Below, piece by piece: positions 35,415 through 45,923 of a stretch of 64,000 nt of DNA. This DNA comes from Planctomycetota bacterium (GTDB lineage Bacteria; Planctomycetota; UBA8108; UBA1146; JAJFFE01): assembly GCA_021776775.1 (NCBI GenBank), contig JAJFFE010000231.1, positions 1-64,000 of the forward strand, written 5' to 3'. The notes beneath the pieces were generated by a model, which had not been told where the DNA came from, did no database searches, and saw nothing but the letters and a program-made list of their open reading frames with translations. Numbering within the stretch: position 1 is the first letter of the stretch; every line of letters begins with the position of its first letter. Both the position numbers and the translations under genes were made by a program.

Positions 35415-36481
35415 TCGGAGTTCGGTAGCGTCAGCCGAAAACAGGCGCCGCCCTCGGCCGGCACTTCGTGCACCACCTCGCCACCGTGGTGATCCGCGAC
35501 CAACTTCACGAGAGCGAGTCCCAGCCCGCGGGGTGGCCCGTGAGTCGGTTGGCTCACTCCGGAGTGTCCCGGTTGAAACATGCGTTTGAGCATGTTCTCC
35601 GAAACTCCGACGCCTCGGTCCTCGACCTCGAACACGGCTCCGTTCGATTCCCGGCGCGCGCGCACTTGGATAGCAGACGCCGCCGCTCCGTGCTGTATCG
35701 CGTTCTCGATCAAGTTGTCGACCGCGCGCGCCACTAGCCGGTCGTTGGCGTGAATCGTGATCGGCGTTCCGCTGGGCGTGTACTCGATCGACTTGCCCTG
35801 CTGCCGGAGCACCGCTCCCTTCTCCTCGATAATGCGCTCGATCGTCAGTGAAAGATCGAAGTCGACCCGGAGAGCAGGAAGCGAACCTGTTTCCAAGTGA
35901 GTCACGTCGTTCAGATCTTCGAGCATCGACTGGATGCGCGTCAGCGCGTGTCGCGTTTCGCGCAAGTTCGATTCGATCGAGTCACGATCGATCGACGGCG
36001 CCTCTAAGTCGTCGAGCGTGAGTTCGATCTGCGCCGTGGCGGCGGTCAACGGACTTCGCATGTCGTGCGAAAGCAAGCGCGACAAGAGATCCTTGGTCCG
36101 CTCAACCGCACGAATCGAACTGACATCCTGGACGAGCAACGCGCCATGTGGCACGTCGTCGATCGCGAGCGATACCAACTCCAAATGCACGTCGCATGGA
36201 TTCGAGACGAACTTGCGCGGAAAACGAAAGTCGAGTTCGAAGTGAAACGGTTCGTTGCCAATCTTCTGCGCGAAGACTTCGGCGAGCCCCGTCACACGCG
36301 TGCAAGGCGCGACCTCACGAAAGAAGTTCGAGCCGAGGACCTTGCGACGAGGTCGACCGGAGAGTGCTTCTTCGTACTGGTTGTAGAAGACAACTCTTCC
36401 CGCGGCATCCAGCACCACTACACCGACCGGCAGCTCGTCGATCGTCGCGGTAAGCGATGACGGTTCAAGAATCGAATCCAT
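35411..36481 (-). CDS. Histidine kinase with photoactive-yellow-protein-like PAS domain
   Basis: A 356-residue soluble sensor kinase (start at 36481; an upstream ATG at 36550 is possible). Residues 12-120 are a PAS domain that closely follows photoactive yellow protein. VVFYNQYEEALSGR and NFFREVAPCT align with the PYP chromophore pocket. Tyr33, Glu37, Ser41, Arg43 and Cys60 fall where PYP has Tyr42, Glu46, Thr50, Arg52 and Cys69, with identical spacing. The dimerisation domain has His139 in LLSHDMRSPLTAA. The ATPase domain has VDNLIENAIQHG, DRGVGVSENML and GLGLALVKLVADHHGG. No transmembrane segment is present. It could be a light sensor if a coumaroyl chromophore is made. Otherwise the cysteine serves another sensing role. 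No partner regulator is adjacent. Confidence 0.85.
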   Translation of the reverse strand: MDSILEPSSLTATIDELPVGVVVLDAAGRVVFYNQYEEALSGRPRRKVLGSNFFREVAPCTRVTGLAEVFAQKIGNEPFHFELDFRFPRKFVSNPCDVHLELVSLAIDDVPHGALLVQDVSSIRAVERTKDLLSRLLSHDMRSPLTAATAQIELTLDDLEAPSIDRDSIESNLRETRHALTRIQSMLEDLNDVTHLETGSLPALRVDFDLSLTIERIIEEKGAVLRQQGKSIEYTPSGTPITIHANDRLVARAVDNLIENAIQHGAAASAIQVRARRESNGAVFEVEDRGVGVSENMLKRMFQPGHSGVSQPTHGPPRGLGLALVKLVADHHGGEVVHEVPAEGGACFRLTLPNSD

Positions 36482-39288
<2,807 letters not shown>

Positions 39289-39367
39289 TCACATACCGAC
39301 TCCGTCGACGAGATTTTGGCGCGGCGGGCGCTGAGCTCACCGTCGGATGAGGATCACGAGACAAGTG

Positions 39368-39410
39368 CGAGAACCCCGTGGCTAACACCGCGGGGTTCTC
39401 GTGTTTTTTT
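39368..39410 (+). terminator. Rho-independent terminator of katG
   Basis: CGAGAACCCCG pairs with CGGGGTTCTCG across a GC-rich loop (TGGCTAACACCG region), followed by GTGTTTTTTT. It lies about 80 bases after the katG stop and 15 bases before the convergent cyanophycinase-like gene ends. Confidence 0.92.
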
Positions 39411-39424
39411 GGCTCGCCCGAGCG

Positions 39425-41002
39425 TCATCGGGCCGTGCTACGCTTCTCCAAGTCGTACTGCTGCCCCTTGCGCAGGACGACCGGGTCACTGCCCGACGCG
39501 TAGAACGAAACGGCCTGGTCGCCGATCACCTCGGCCGCGGTGCCACGAACAATGAGCGCGGTATCCTCGTCGACCCCGATGCCCAACATCTGCGGGTAGT
39601 TCTTCATCAATTCGACAAACGGTTCGTGGCGATTTCGTTGGAGAAAGTGGGCGTCGAGGATAACCCCCTCCAACAAACCGAGGCCGGTGGTATATCCGTC
39701 GTGGACGAGAGTGCGGTTTGTTCTGGGGTCCCCCCGCACCAAGAAGTCACCGGCCACTTGGCATCCGGCGGAACTACCGCCGACCACCCCACCTCGAGTG
39801 AGGACGTTTCGCATCAGCGCGTGACTCTTGGTGTGCTGGAACGAATCCATCATGCGATAGGTGCGACCGCCGTCGATCCAAACCCCGCTCGCCTTCTCCA
39901 ACAACGCGAGCAGTCGAGGGTCCTTATCCGCTTGGTCGGGGTCATTCGTATGAATCACGAACACGTTGGCACAACCGTGTTCACGCAGTTCTCGTGCACT
40001 GTAGGACCGAGGTTCGTCGCCGGGGTCGAACTCCGCCGCGCTCGGGATGCAAACGATGGTGGCGTCCTTACCCCCCGCCGCCTCGATGAAACGATTCCAC
40101 GTCGGACTCTGAACGCCTCCGCCGCCACTGAGGACCAACGTCCCGCGCGGCACCTTGGGGGTCGGTGCGTTCTCGGGAGGAAACAGCGGTCCCATTCGAT
40201 CCTGCGCGGAGCGCCGCCACGCGAGCAGATCGACGTCGTAGGAGAGTTCATCGCCGTACTCGAAGACGTCGACGGCGCGAATCGAAGCGCGGCGCTCGGG
40301 CCACCCTTTGGCACCCGCGACCTGCACCACGACTGAGCCGTTCCCAATGGCGCCGACGCGGCGTCCGTAGTGGATGACCAGCGCGGTCTCCTTGGGGATC
40401 TGCCACCCGACCAAGCCGTCGCCACCGGTGAGAATAGGGTCGAGTTCGCGCGCCGAGCCGCTTTCGTCCGACGTGTTCAAAAGGTGAACGCGAGAGCCGG
40501 GAAGAAGACCAAAGCCTTTCGATTTCTTGTCGACACTAAGATTCGCGAGCGCCATCGAACCGACGCCCTGTCCCCCGACCACCCCTCCGCGCGCGAGCAC
40601 GTCGCGAAGCAGTGCCGCCGAAACAGTATTCCTCACCAACGCTTCGGCCTTGTCCTCGAACCAAACACCGCCAGCCTTCAACAGCGCGAGCGTCAGCTTC
40701 TTGTCGAGCTTCGCCTTCGCATGGATGACGGTGACCGAACGAGCACCGCGCAACTTCCAGCGGGCCGCAGATCGCGACTTACCCTTTGGCGCGACAACCA
40801 CAATGTCTACCTCGAACCCGCCGCCGAGATGCAAAAACGCGTCGAGCACGGCGTCGGGAGTGTTGCCATGTCCGGCGAGCACCAGAGACCCCGCGATCGG
40901 ACGGATCGGCTCGGGTGGAAAACTTTGGCGGGCAACGATGTTCGAGGGGGTAGCAACAAGCGCAAGGACGACGAGGTAGCCAGCAAGTTGGGCGAATCTC
41001 AT
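39425..41002 (-). CDS. Exported double-domain cyanophycinase-like protein (peptidase S51 fold)
   Basis: A 525-residue protein starting at 41002 with signal peptide (LAGYLVVLALVATPSNIVA). Two copies of the S51/cyanophycinase fold are present. The first (about 35-260) runs from GSLVLAGHGNTPDAVLDAFL and has GGVVGGQGVGSMAL where the nucleophile elbow should be, so it lacks the catalytic Ser. The second (about 275-510) has VLSGGGGVQSPTWNRF, GVWIDGGRTYRMMDSF and the elbow GGVVGGSSAGCQVAG with Ser near 411, so it looks active. Cyanophycinases hydrolyse beta-Asp-Arg polymers, and extracellular forms exist (family knowledge). Substrate here is unproven. No cyanophycin synthetase is in the window. Confidence 0.88.
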   Translation of the reverse strand: MRFAQLAGYLVVLALVATPSNIVARQSFPPEPIRPIAGSLVLAGHGNTPDAVLDAFLHLGGGFEVDIVVVAPKGKSRSAARWKLRGARSVTVIHAKAKLDKKLTLALLKAGGVWFEDKAEALVRNTVSAALLRDVLARGGVVGGQGVGSMALANLSVDKKSKGFGLLPGSRVHLLNTSDESGSARELDPILTGGDGLVGWQIPKETALVIHYGRRVGAIGNGSVVVQVAGAKGWPERRASIRAVDVFEYGDELSYDVDLLAWRRSAQDRMGPLFPPENAPTPKVPRGTLVLSGGGGVQSPTWNRFIEAAGGKDATIVCIPSAAEFDPGDEPRSYSARELREHGCANVFVIHTNDPDQADKDPRLLALLEKASGVWIDGGRTYRMMDSFQHTKSHALMRNVLTRGGVVGGSSAGCQVAGDFLVRGDPRTNRTLVHDGYTTGLGLLEGVILDAHFLQRNRHEPFVELMKNYPQMLGIGVDEDTALIVRGTAAEVIGDQAVSFYASGSDPVVLRKGQQYDLEKRSTAR

Positions 41003-41139
41003 AGTGACAAGGCCCCTTGATCTCGAGGGTAGAGGTCGCAAGAAATCATGACGGAGAGAGTAGACTCCGCCCAACGTGACCCCGCCTCCGCGACGGAACC
41101 GTCAATCGTCGGCGAGTGTGTGGACCGATATGGTAACTC

Positions 41140-42015
41140 TCACGAGTCGCGCTCTGCGAGGACCGTTTCGAGGACACGTCGGGAGTTCTCGAGCAGGATG
41201 GGGTCGTCACTCGGCTTGGCCAGAGTAATAAGAGCCTTCCAAAGTGCCCACGCTCGACCGCGCAACCACGTCGCCTCGTCGAGCGCAAGCGACTCACGAA
41301 AGGCGCGCCGACAATCGTCGTCGAAGAACGTCCACGCGATCGTCAAGTCGCACGCCGGATCACCGACCGCCGAGCAACCAAAATCGATGACCGCGCTCAG
41401 CCGCCCGTCTCTGACCAAGAGATTCGTGGCGGCGACGTCACCGTGCACCCAAACGCGCCGACGATTCCACGACGTTTTCAGCGCCTCCTCCCACAGTTCC
41501 GTGGCTTCATTCGCCGCGATCGTTCCCTGCAACGTTTCAATCGCGTCTCGTGTTTCGGCGCTGTAGGTCGTGAGTGCGCCGCCACGGTAGAAGTTGTGTG
41601 CGCCCGGAGCGGGACCGCCCGTCGAGTCGATTCGATGAAGAGCGACGAAGAAGCTAGCCAACGAAGTCGCGAACTCCGCCGGGGCGCCGATCCGGTCGAG
41701 GCTAGCGTTGTCACCTTCCAACCAGCGATAGATCGACCAGTGCCAAGGATAGAGGTCGCAAGGGAGCCCCAGGGCGAGCGGCGCAGGAATCGGAAGCGGT
41801 AGCTCGGGCGCGAGTTTCGGCAACCAACGCTGCTCCTTCGCGACTTGCTCCGCGTAGGGTTCGGCGCTGGGCAATCGGACGGACATCGAGCGGCCCAGAC
41901 GGAATGTCCGATTATCCCAACCGTCGAACTCCACCGGCTCGACGGCGAGGTGCGACCACTGAGGAAACTGGGACCGAAGCAACCGCTCGACGAGCGAAGT
42001 ATTGATCTGCACCAC
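41140..42015 (-). CDS. Aminoglycoside-phosphotransferase-fold kinase
   Basis: A 291-residue protein with the APH/ChoK fold. The N-lobe includes EFDGWDNRTFRLG and the strand SMSVRLPSAEPYAEQVAKEQ, whose usual Lys is replaced by Arg. The hinge is WSIYRWLEGDNA. The catalytic loop is VWVHGDVAATNLLV (His-Gly-Asp with a following Asn), and the metal site is AVIDFGCSAVGDPACDL. Many chromosomal members of this family act on unknown small molecules, so antibiotic resistance should not be assumed. It is monocistronic on the minus strand, with the divergent laminin-B dockerin gene on one side. Confidence 0.87.
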   Translation of the reverse strand: MVQINTSLVERLLRSQFPQWSHLAVEPVEFDGWDNRTFRLGRSMSVRLPSAEPYAEQVAKEQRWLPKLAPELPLPIPAPLALGLPCDLYPWHWSIYRWLEGDNASLDRIGAPAEFATSLASFFVALHRIDSTGGPAPGAHNFYRGGALTTYSAETRDAIETLQGTIAANEATELWEEALKTSWNRRRVWVHGDVAATNLLVRDGRLSAVIDFGCSAVGDPACDLTIAWTFFDDDCRRAFRESLALDEATWLRGRAWALWKALITLAKPSDDPILLENSRRVLETVLAERDS

Positions 42016-42187
42016 CCTAGTTCTCCCTTCGCGATCACCCTCCCGCAGGCGACGGATGACTTAACCGTCCCGGTCTCGCACATTTGGATTGGTCGTCGAA
42101 ATTTCGTCACAGGCAATAGGTCGACACGCCGCGAGCTTCTATGATGAGAGCTTCCAGACATAACCTAAAACCGTACTCGGAGACACC

Positions 42188-43093
42188 ATGCGCCCCGTTC
42201 TGATTCTCTTGGCCCTCAGTCTGCCGTCTCTCGCCACCGCTCAATCCACGTTCACGGAGACATTCGACACCGGTAACGAGGGAGCGTGGAACTTTGGCCC
42301 GCCGGCGGTCATCGAAGCCACGGGCGGGAACCCCAGCGCATACCTCTACGAACCTCTACTCGACACCTTCGCCCCGCAACCTCGGACCACGGCGGACTCG
42401 GTGTTCTCGGGAGACTACCGCGCTCGAGACGTAAGCTCGGTCAGCGTCGACCTCATCACGTACGACGCCGGCACCACCGGCGGACGCCCGCTATCGATCA
42501 TGCTCTACTTCGACAACGGAACCGCCGGAGTGGACGATGACTTTGCCGCGTACTTCATGCACGCCAACAACATTCCCGCGGTCGGAGCCGGTTGGCAGAC
42601 GTACACCTTCGACATCCCGGCTCAGGAGACATCACTCCCCGCGGGTTGGGGATTGTGGTCGTCCGGTGCGCCCGGCGTGACTCCCGATTGGAACGTCGCC
42701 GTGCAAAACGTAACGAGCCTGCGATTCTTCTACGGGAACCCGGAGTACTTCTTTATCTTCCAACAGTGGGAACTCGGTCTCGACAACCCGTCGATCACCG
42801 AAGCCGGCTCGACGAACCCAATCTTCGTGCGCGGCGACTGCAACGCTGACGGAGCGATCGACATCGGCGACCCGGTCTCCGAGCTGCAGATCCTGTTCAC
42901 GCCGGGAACCGACCCCTCGCTGTGCGACAGCGCATGCGACGCCAATGATGACGGTGGCACGGACATCTCAGACACCATCTATCTGCTCTCGTTCCTCTTC
43001 TCGACCGGTCCGGCGATTCCCGCCCCCGTAACCTGCGGCGAAGATCCGACGGTGGATACACTCACCTGTAACGAGTTCGATAGCTGCCCGTAA
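42188..43093 (+). CDS. Laminin-B-like domain protein with dockerin tail
   Basis: A 301-residue secreted protein. GGAG precedes the ATG by 5 nt and the signal peptide is VLILLALSLPSLATAQ. Residues ~20-215 resemble a laminin-B (IV) beta-sandwich: TFDTGNEGAWNFG, SVSVDLITYDAGTTGGRPLS and GWQTYTFDIPAQETSLPAGW. The C-terminal dockerin-like pair is DCNADGAIDIGDPVSELQIL and ANDDGGTDISDTIYLLSFL, with tail GEDPTVDTLTCNEFDSCP. It is one of the shortest of the dockerin-tailed set, so a useful minimal example. It is probably surface-located. Confidence 0.88.
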   Translation: MRPVLILLALSLPSLATAQSTFTETFDTGNEGAWNFGPPAVIEATGGNPSAYLYEPLLDTFAPQPRTTADSVFSGDYRARDVSSVSVDLITYDAGTTGGRPLSIMLYFDNGTAGVDDDFAAYFMHANNIPAVGAGWQTYTFDIPAQETSLPAGWGLWSSGAPGVTPDWNVAVQNVTSLRFFYGNPEYFFIFQQWELGLDNPSITEAGSTNPIFVRGDCNADGAIDIGDPVSELQILFTPGTDPSLCDSACDANDDGGTDISDTIYLLSFLFSTGPAIPAPVTCGEDPTVDTLTCNEFDSCP

Positions 43094-43523
43094 CGCTGTT
43101 CGATGTGGCGCGTCACCGAATGGCTGGCGCGCCCGTATCGATCTCCTCCTCCCGAGCCAACGGACAAGCGCGAGATGCCACCCTCGACGGAAGGAGGCTG
43201 CCGGTCGTCAAAACAACTAACGCAGCGATATTCCTCAAGGTCTCGGGACCGTGTATGCCGATTCCAATAAGCGGCACCCGTTGGCACGCTGCGTTCTATC
43301 ACCGCGCCGAGTCACCCGGGAAACTGCGCCCTCTTCGCGTGGGGGCAATCCGGGCCGTTGTGCCATCCCAGTAATGGCAAACGGTGTCGCATGACTGAGA
43401 ATTTGCTACCCGCGGAATAGTTCGAGTTCCCGACAAGGTCGAAGCGATCGTGCAAGTCTCGCCGAAATGTCGTCAGCAGCAGTAGCTTCAACGAGTCGCA
43501 GTCCGAACAGCGAAGGTCTGAAC
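43094..43523. other. Intergenic, weak hairpin only
   Basis: No gene is supported in these 430 bases. A weak stem (GGCGCG with CGCGCC) lies about 20 bases past the dockerin gene stop and may end transcription. The right part should hold the promoter of the sulfur operon. Confidence 0.45.
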
Positions 43524-44957
43524 ATGTTCATGAGAATGGTCTACGACGAAAAACTCGCCCAGGCCGCGTACCTCATCGGATGCCAACGAACCGGCGAAGC
43601 GGTCGTGATCGACCCCGAACGCGACGTGGATAGATACATGGATCTCGCGAAGGCGAACGGTCTACGGCTCGTCGCAACCGCCGAAACGCACATTCACGCG
43701 GACTTTCTATCGGGCTCCCGTGAGCTCGGGGAGCAAGGCGCAAAGGTGTACGTGTCCGATGAAGGCGACGCGGACTGGAAGTACGAGTGGCTGGAGCAAA
43801 AATCGGGCGGTGGCGCCTACGACTACGCTCTGCTTCACGACGGCGACACCTTCTCGATCGGCAACATCGATTTCCTAGCCATGCACACGCCAGGACACAC
43901 GCCCGAGCACCTCTCCTTTCTCATCACTGACCGTGGCTCGGGAGCAACGGCCCCTATCGCAATGGCGACCGGAGACTTTGTGTTTGTTGGCGACCTCGGA
44001 CGCCCCGATCTCCTCGAGACAGCCGCCGGACTTAGCGGTGCGATGGAGCCGGCCGCACGCCAACTCTTCGATACCGTCGGAAAACTCCGTGACATTCCCG
44101 ACTTCGTCCAAGTTTGGCCAGCCCACGGCGCGGGCAGTGCCTGTGGAAAGTCCCTCGGTGCTGTCCCGTCCAGCACCATCGGATACGAGAAGCGTTTCAA
44201 TCCGGCGATTCTAGCCAGCGAGACGGAACAGGGTTTCGTCGACTACATCCTGGCCGGGCAACCGGAGCCTCCGCTGTACTTCGCGAACATGAAACGCGAC
44301 AACAAACGCGGCCCAAAGATCCTTGGCTGCCTACCAACGCCACCGCAAATCACTGTAGAACAGCTTCGCAATCTCGACGCAAACTCCGTGGCGATCGTCG
44401 ACACCCGACCGTGGGCGGCATTTAGGTCGGGACACATCAACCATTCCCTTTCGATTCCTCTTCGCCAATCGTTCAACACAGACGCCGGATCGTTCTTGTC
44501 CGACGAACAAGAAATCTACCTGATAGTCGAACCGACGAGGGTAGACGAGGCGGTGCGTGACCTGGTGCGTGTCGGATTGGACCGGATGAGTGGTTGGTTC
44601 GACGCGAACGAACTCGAACAGTATCGAAGCAACGATACGCCGCTAACGACGCTGGCCGAAGTCACTCCGGTCGAGGCGCTAGCGATGCTCGAAAGTCCTC
44701 GTGTGCAGGTGCTCGATGTGCGGCGAGCGACCGAATTCTCCGACGGCCACCTTCCGAATGCCATCAACGTCGCGCACACCCGACTCGCGGCCCATCTCGA
44801 CGAAGTCCCGAGAGACAAACAGCTGCTGGTTCAATGCCGAACCGGAGTCCGCTCCGCGAGCAGCGCGTCCTTCCTAAAGCGGATGGGGTATGAGGTCGTG
44901 AATCTGAAAGGCGGAATCCTCGCCTGGGAACAAATGCGTGATCTTGCAGCGGGCTAA
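43524..44957 (+). CDS. Persulfide dioxygenase-rhodanese fusion, CstB-like
   Basis: A 477-residue cytoplasmic protein. I use the ATG at 43524 (GAAGGT 6 nt upstream). A frame from 43467 adds a Ser-rich leader. Residues 1-260 are a metallo-beta-lactamase-fold persulfide dioxygenase with iron ligands in ETHIHADFLSG (His56, His58, Asp60), HTPGHTPEHLSF (His121) and FVGDLGRPDL (Asp157). Two rhodanese domains follow. The first has no catalytic Cys (IYLIVEPTRVDEA). The second keeps it in LVQCRTGVRSASSAS (about Cys438). This is the architecture of CstB, which oxidises persulfides to sulfite or thiosulfate (family knowledge). The next gene encodes a sulfite-type exporter, consistent with sulfide detoxification. 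Confidence 0.9.
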   Translation: MFMRMVYDEKLAQAAYLIGCQRTGEAVVIDPERDVDRYMDLAKANGLRLVATAETHIHADFLSGSRELGEQGAKVYVSDEGDADWKYEWLEQKSGGGAYDYALLHDGDTFSIGNIDFLAMHTPGHTPEHLSFLITDRGSGATAPIAMATGDFVFVGDLGRPDLLETAAGLSGAMEPAARQLFDTVGKLRDIPDFVQVWPAHGAGSACGKSLGAVPSSTIGYEKRFNPAILASETEQGFVDYILAGQPEPPLYFANMKRDNKRGPKILGCLPTPPQITVEQLRNLDANSVAIVDTRPWAAFRSGHINHSLSIPLRQSFNTDAGSFLSDEQEIYLIVEPTRVDEAVRDLVRVGLDRMSGWFDANELEQYRSNDTPLTTLAEVTPVEALAMLESPRVQVLDVRRATEFSDGHLPNAINVAHTRLAAHLDEVPRDKQLLVQCRTGVRSASSASFLKRMGYEVVNLKGGILAWEQMRDLAAG

Positions 44958-45071
44958 CCCGAGCGACTCCCGACGTGAAACCGGGCTCGCATGGCGCTCG
45001 TCCGCGCGTCTAACCACGACTCACATCCATGGATTTGTCATCGGAACGCACCCAGGACTCGAGGTAGAAAC

Positions 45072-45923
45072 GTGATCTTTGTTCTTCTCGGGGCCCTGGT
45101 GATAGGGCTGTCTCTCGGCGTGTTCGGGTCGGGGGGGTCGGTCTTGACCGTGCCAGTACTGCTCTACCTTCTCCATCACGAAGACAAGGTTGCGATCGCG
45201 GAATCCCTCGGGATCGTCGGAGCAATCGCGCTGGTGAGCGCGATTCCGTACGCCCGAGCGCGGCTCGTCCATTGGCCAACCGCATTCCTCTTCGGCGTCC
45301 CAGGGATGCTGGGTACCTACGTCGGAGCGTGGATCGCCAGCTACGTCACCGGACAATTACAGATCATGGTGTTCGCCGGAACCATGTTCTTGGCCGCGTT
45401 CCTGATGTGGCGTAACAGTCATCCCTCGCCATCGGAGTGGACTCCGAGCGAGAAACTACCGGTGCCGAAGATCGCCGCCGAAGGCTTCGCCGTCGGTGCG
45501 CTGACTGGATTCGTCGGAGTGGGCGGAGGTTTCATGATCGTTCCCGCGCTGGTGCTGCTCGGCGGTCTACCGGTAAAACGCGCGGTCGCAACGAGCTTGA
45601 TCATCATCGCGATGAAATCGACCACCGGGTTCTGGAAATACCTGCGGACGCTCGACGAAATGAACCTTTCCATCGACTGGACCGTATTCGTCACCTTCGT
45701 CGTCATCGGTGCGCTCGGCAGCCTCGTCGGCAAACAGCTCAACGCCAGAATCGCTCCGAACATTCTTCAACGCGCATTCGCCATCTTCTTGGTCGCTATG
45801 TCTCTCCTCGTCCTAGCGAGAGAGAGCTGGTCGATCATCGCAATCACGTCGACAGTCCCGGCCGAGGTCCCCATCCGAATCGCACACCAAGACCACTGTC
45901 ACACTGAGCAGGAATTCCGATGA
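45072..45923 (+). CDS. TauE/SafE-family sulfite/sulfonate exporter
   Basis: A 283-residue inner-membrane protein with about eight hydrophobic helices. I choose the GTG at 45072, preceded by GAGG. The frame extends to 44991 but the leader is hydrophilic. The two family repeats are visible in LVIGLSLGVFGSGGSVLTVP and FAVGALTGFVGVGGGFMIVP. Family members export sulfite or related C1/sulfur anions. It lies 114 bases after the persulfide dioxygenase gene, and its stop overlaps the ATG of the cytochrome gene in ATGA, so the three are probably one operon. A His-rich end (HQDHCHTEQ) could bind metal. Confidence 0.9.
   Translation: MIFVLLGALVIGLSLGVFGSGGSVLTVPVLLYLLHHEDKVAIAESLGIVGAIALVSAIPYARARLVHWPTAFLFGVPGMLGTYVGAWIASYVTGQLQIMVFAGTMFLAAFLMWRNSHPSPSEWTPSEKLPVPKIAAEGFAVGALTGFVGVGGGFMIVPALVLLGGLPVKRAVATSLIIIAMKSTTGFWKYLRTLDEMNLSIDWTVFVTFVVIGALGSLVGKQLNARIAPNILQRAFAIFLVAMSLLVLARESWSIIAITSTVPAEVPIRIAHQDHCHTEQEFR

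Noticed and set aside
41140..42015. Aminoglycoside resistance gene
   Set aside because: Only the general APH fold and its HGD and DFG-like motifs are visible. Such chromosomal kinases are common, and nothing indicates antibiotic substrates or mobile context.
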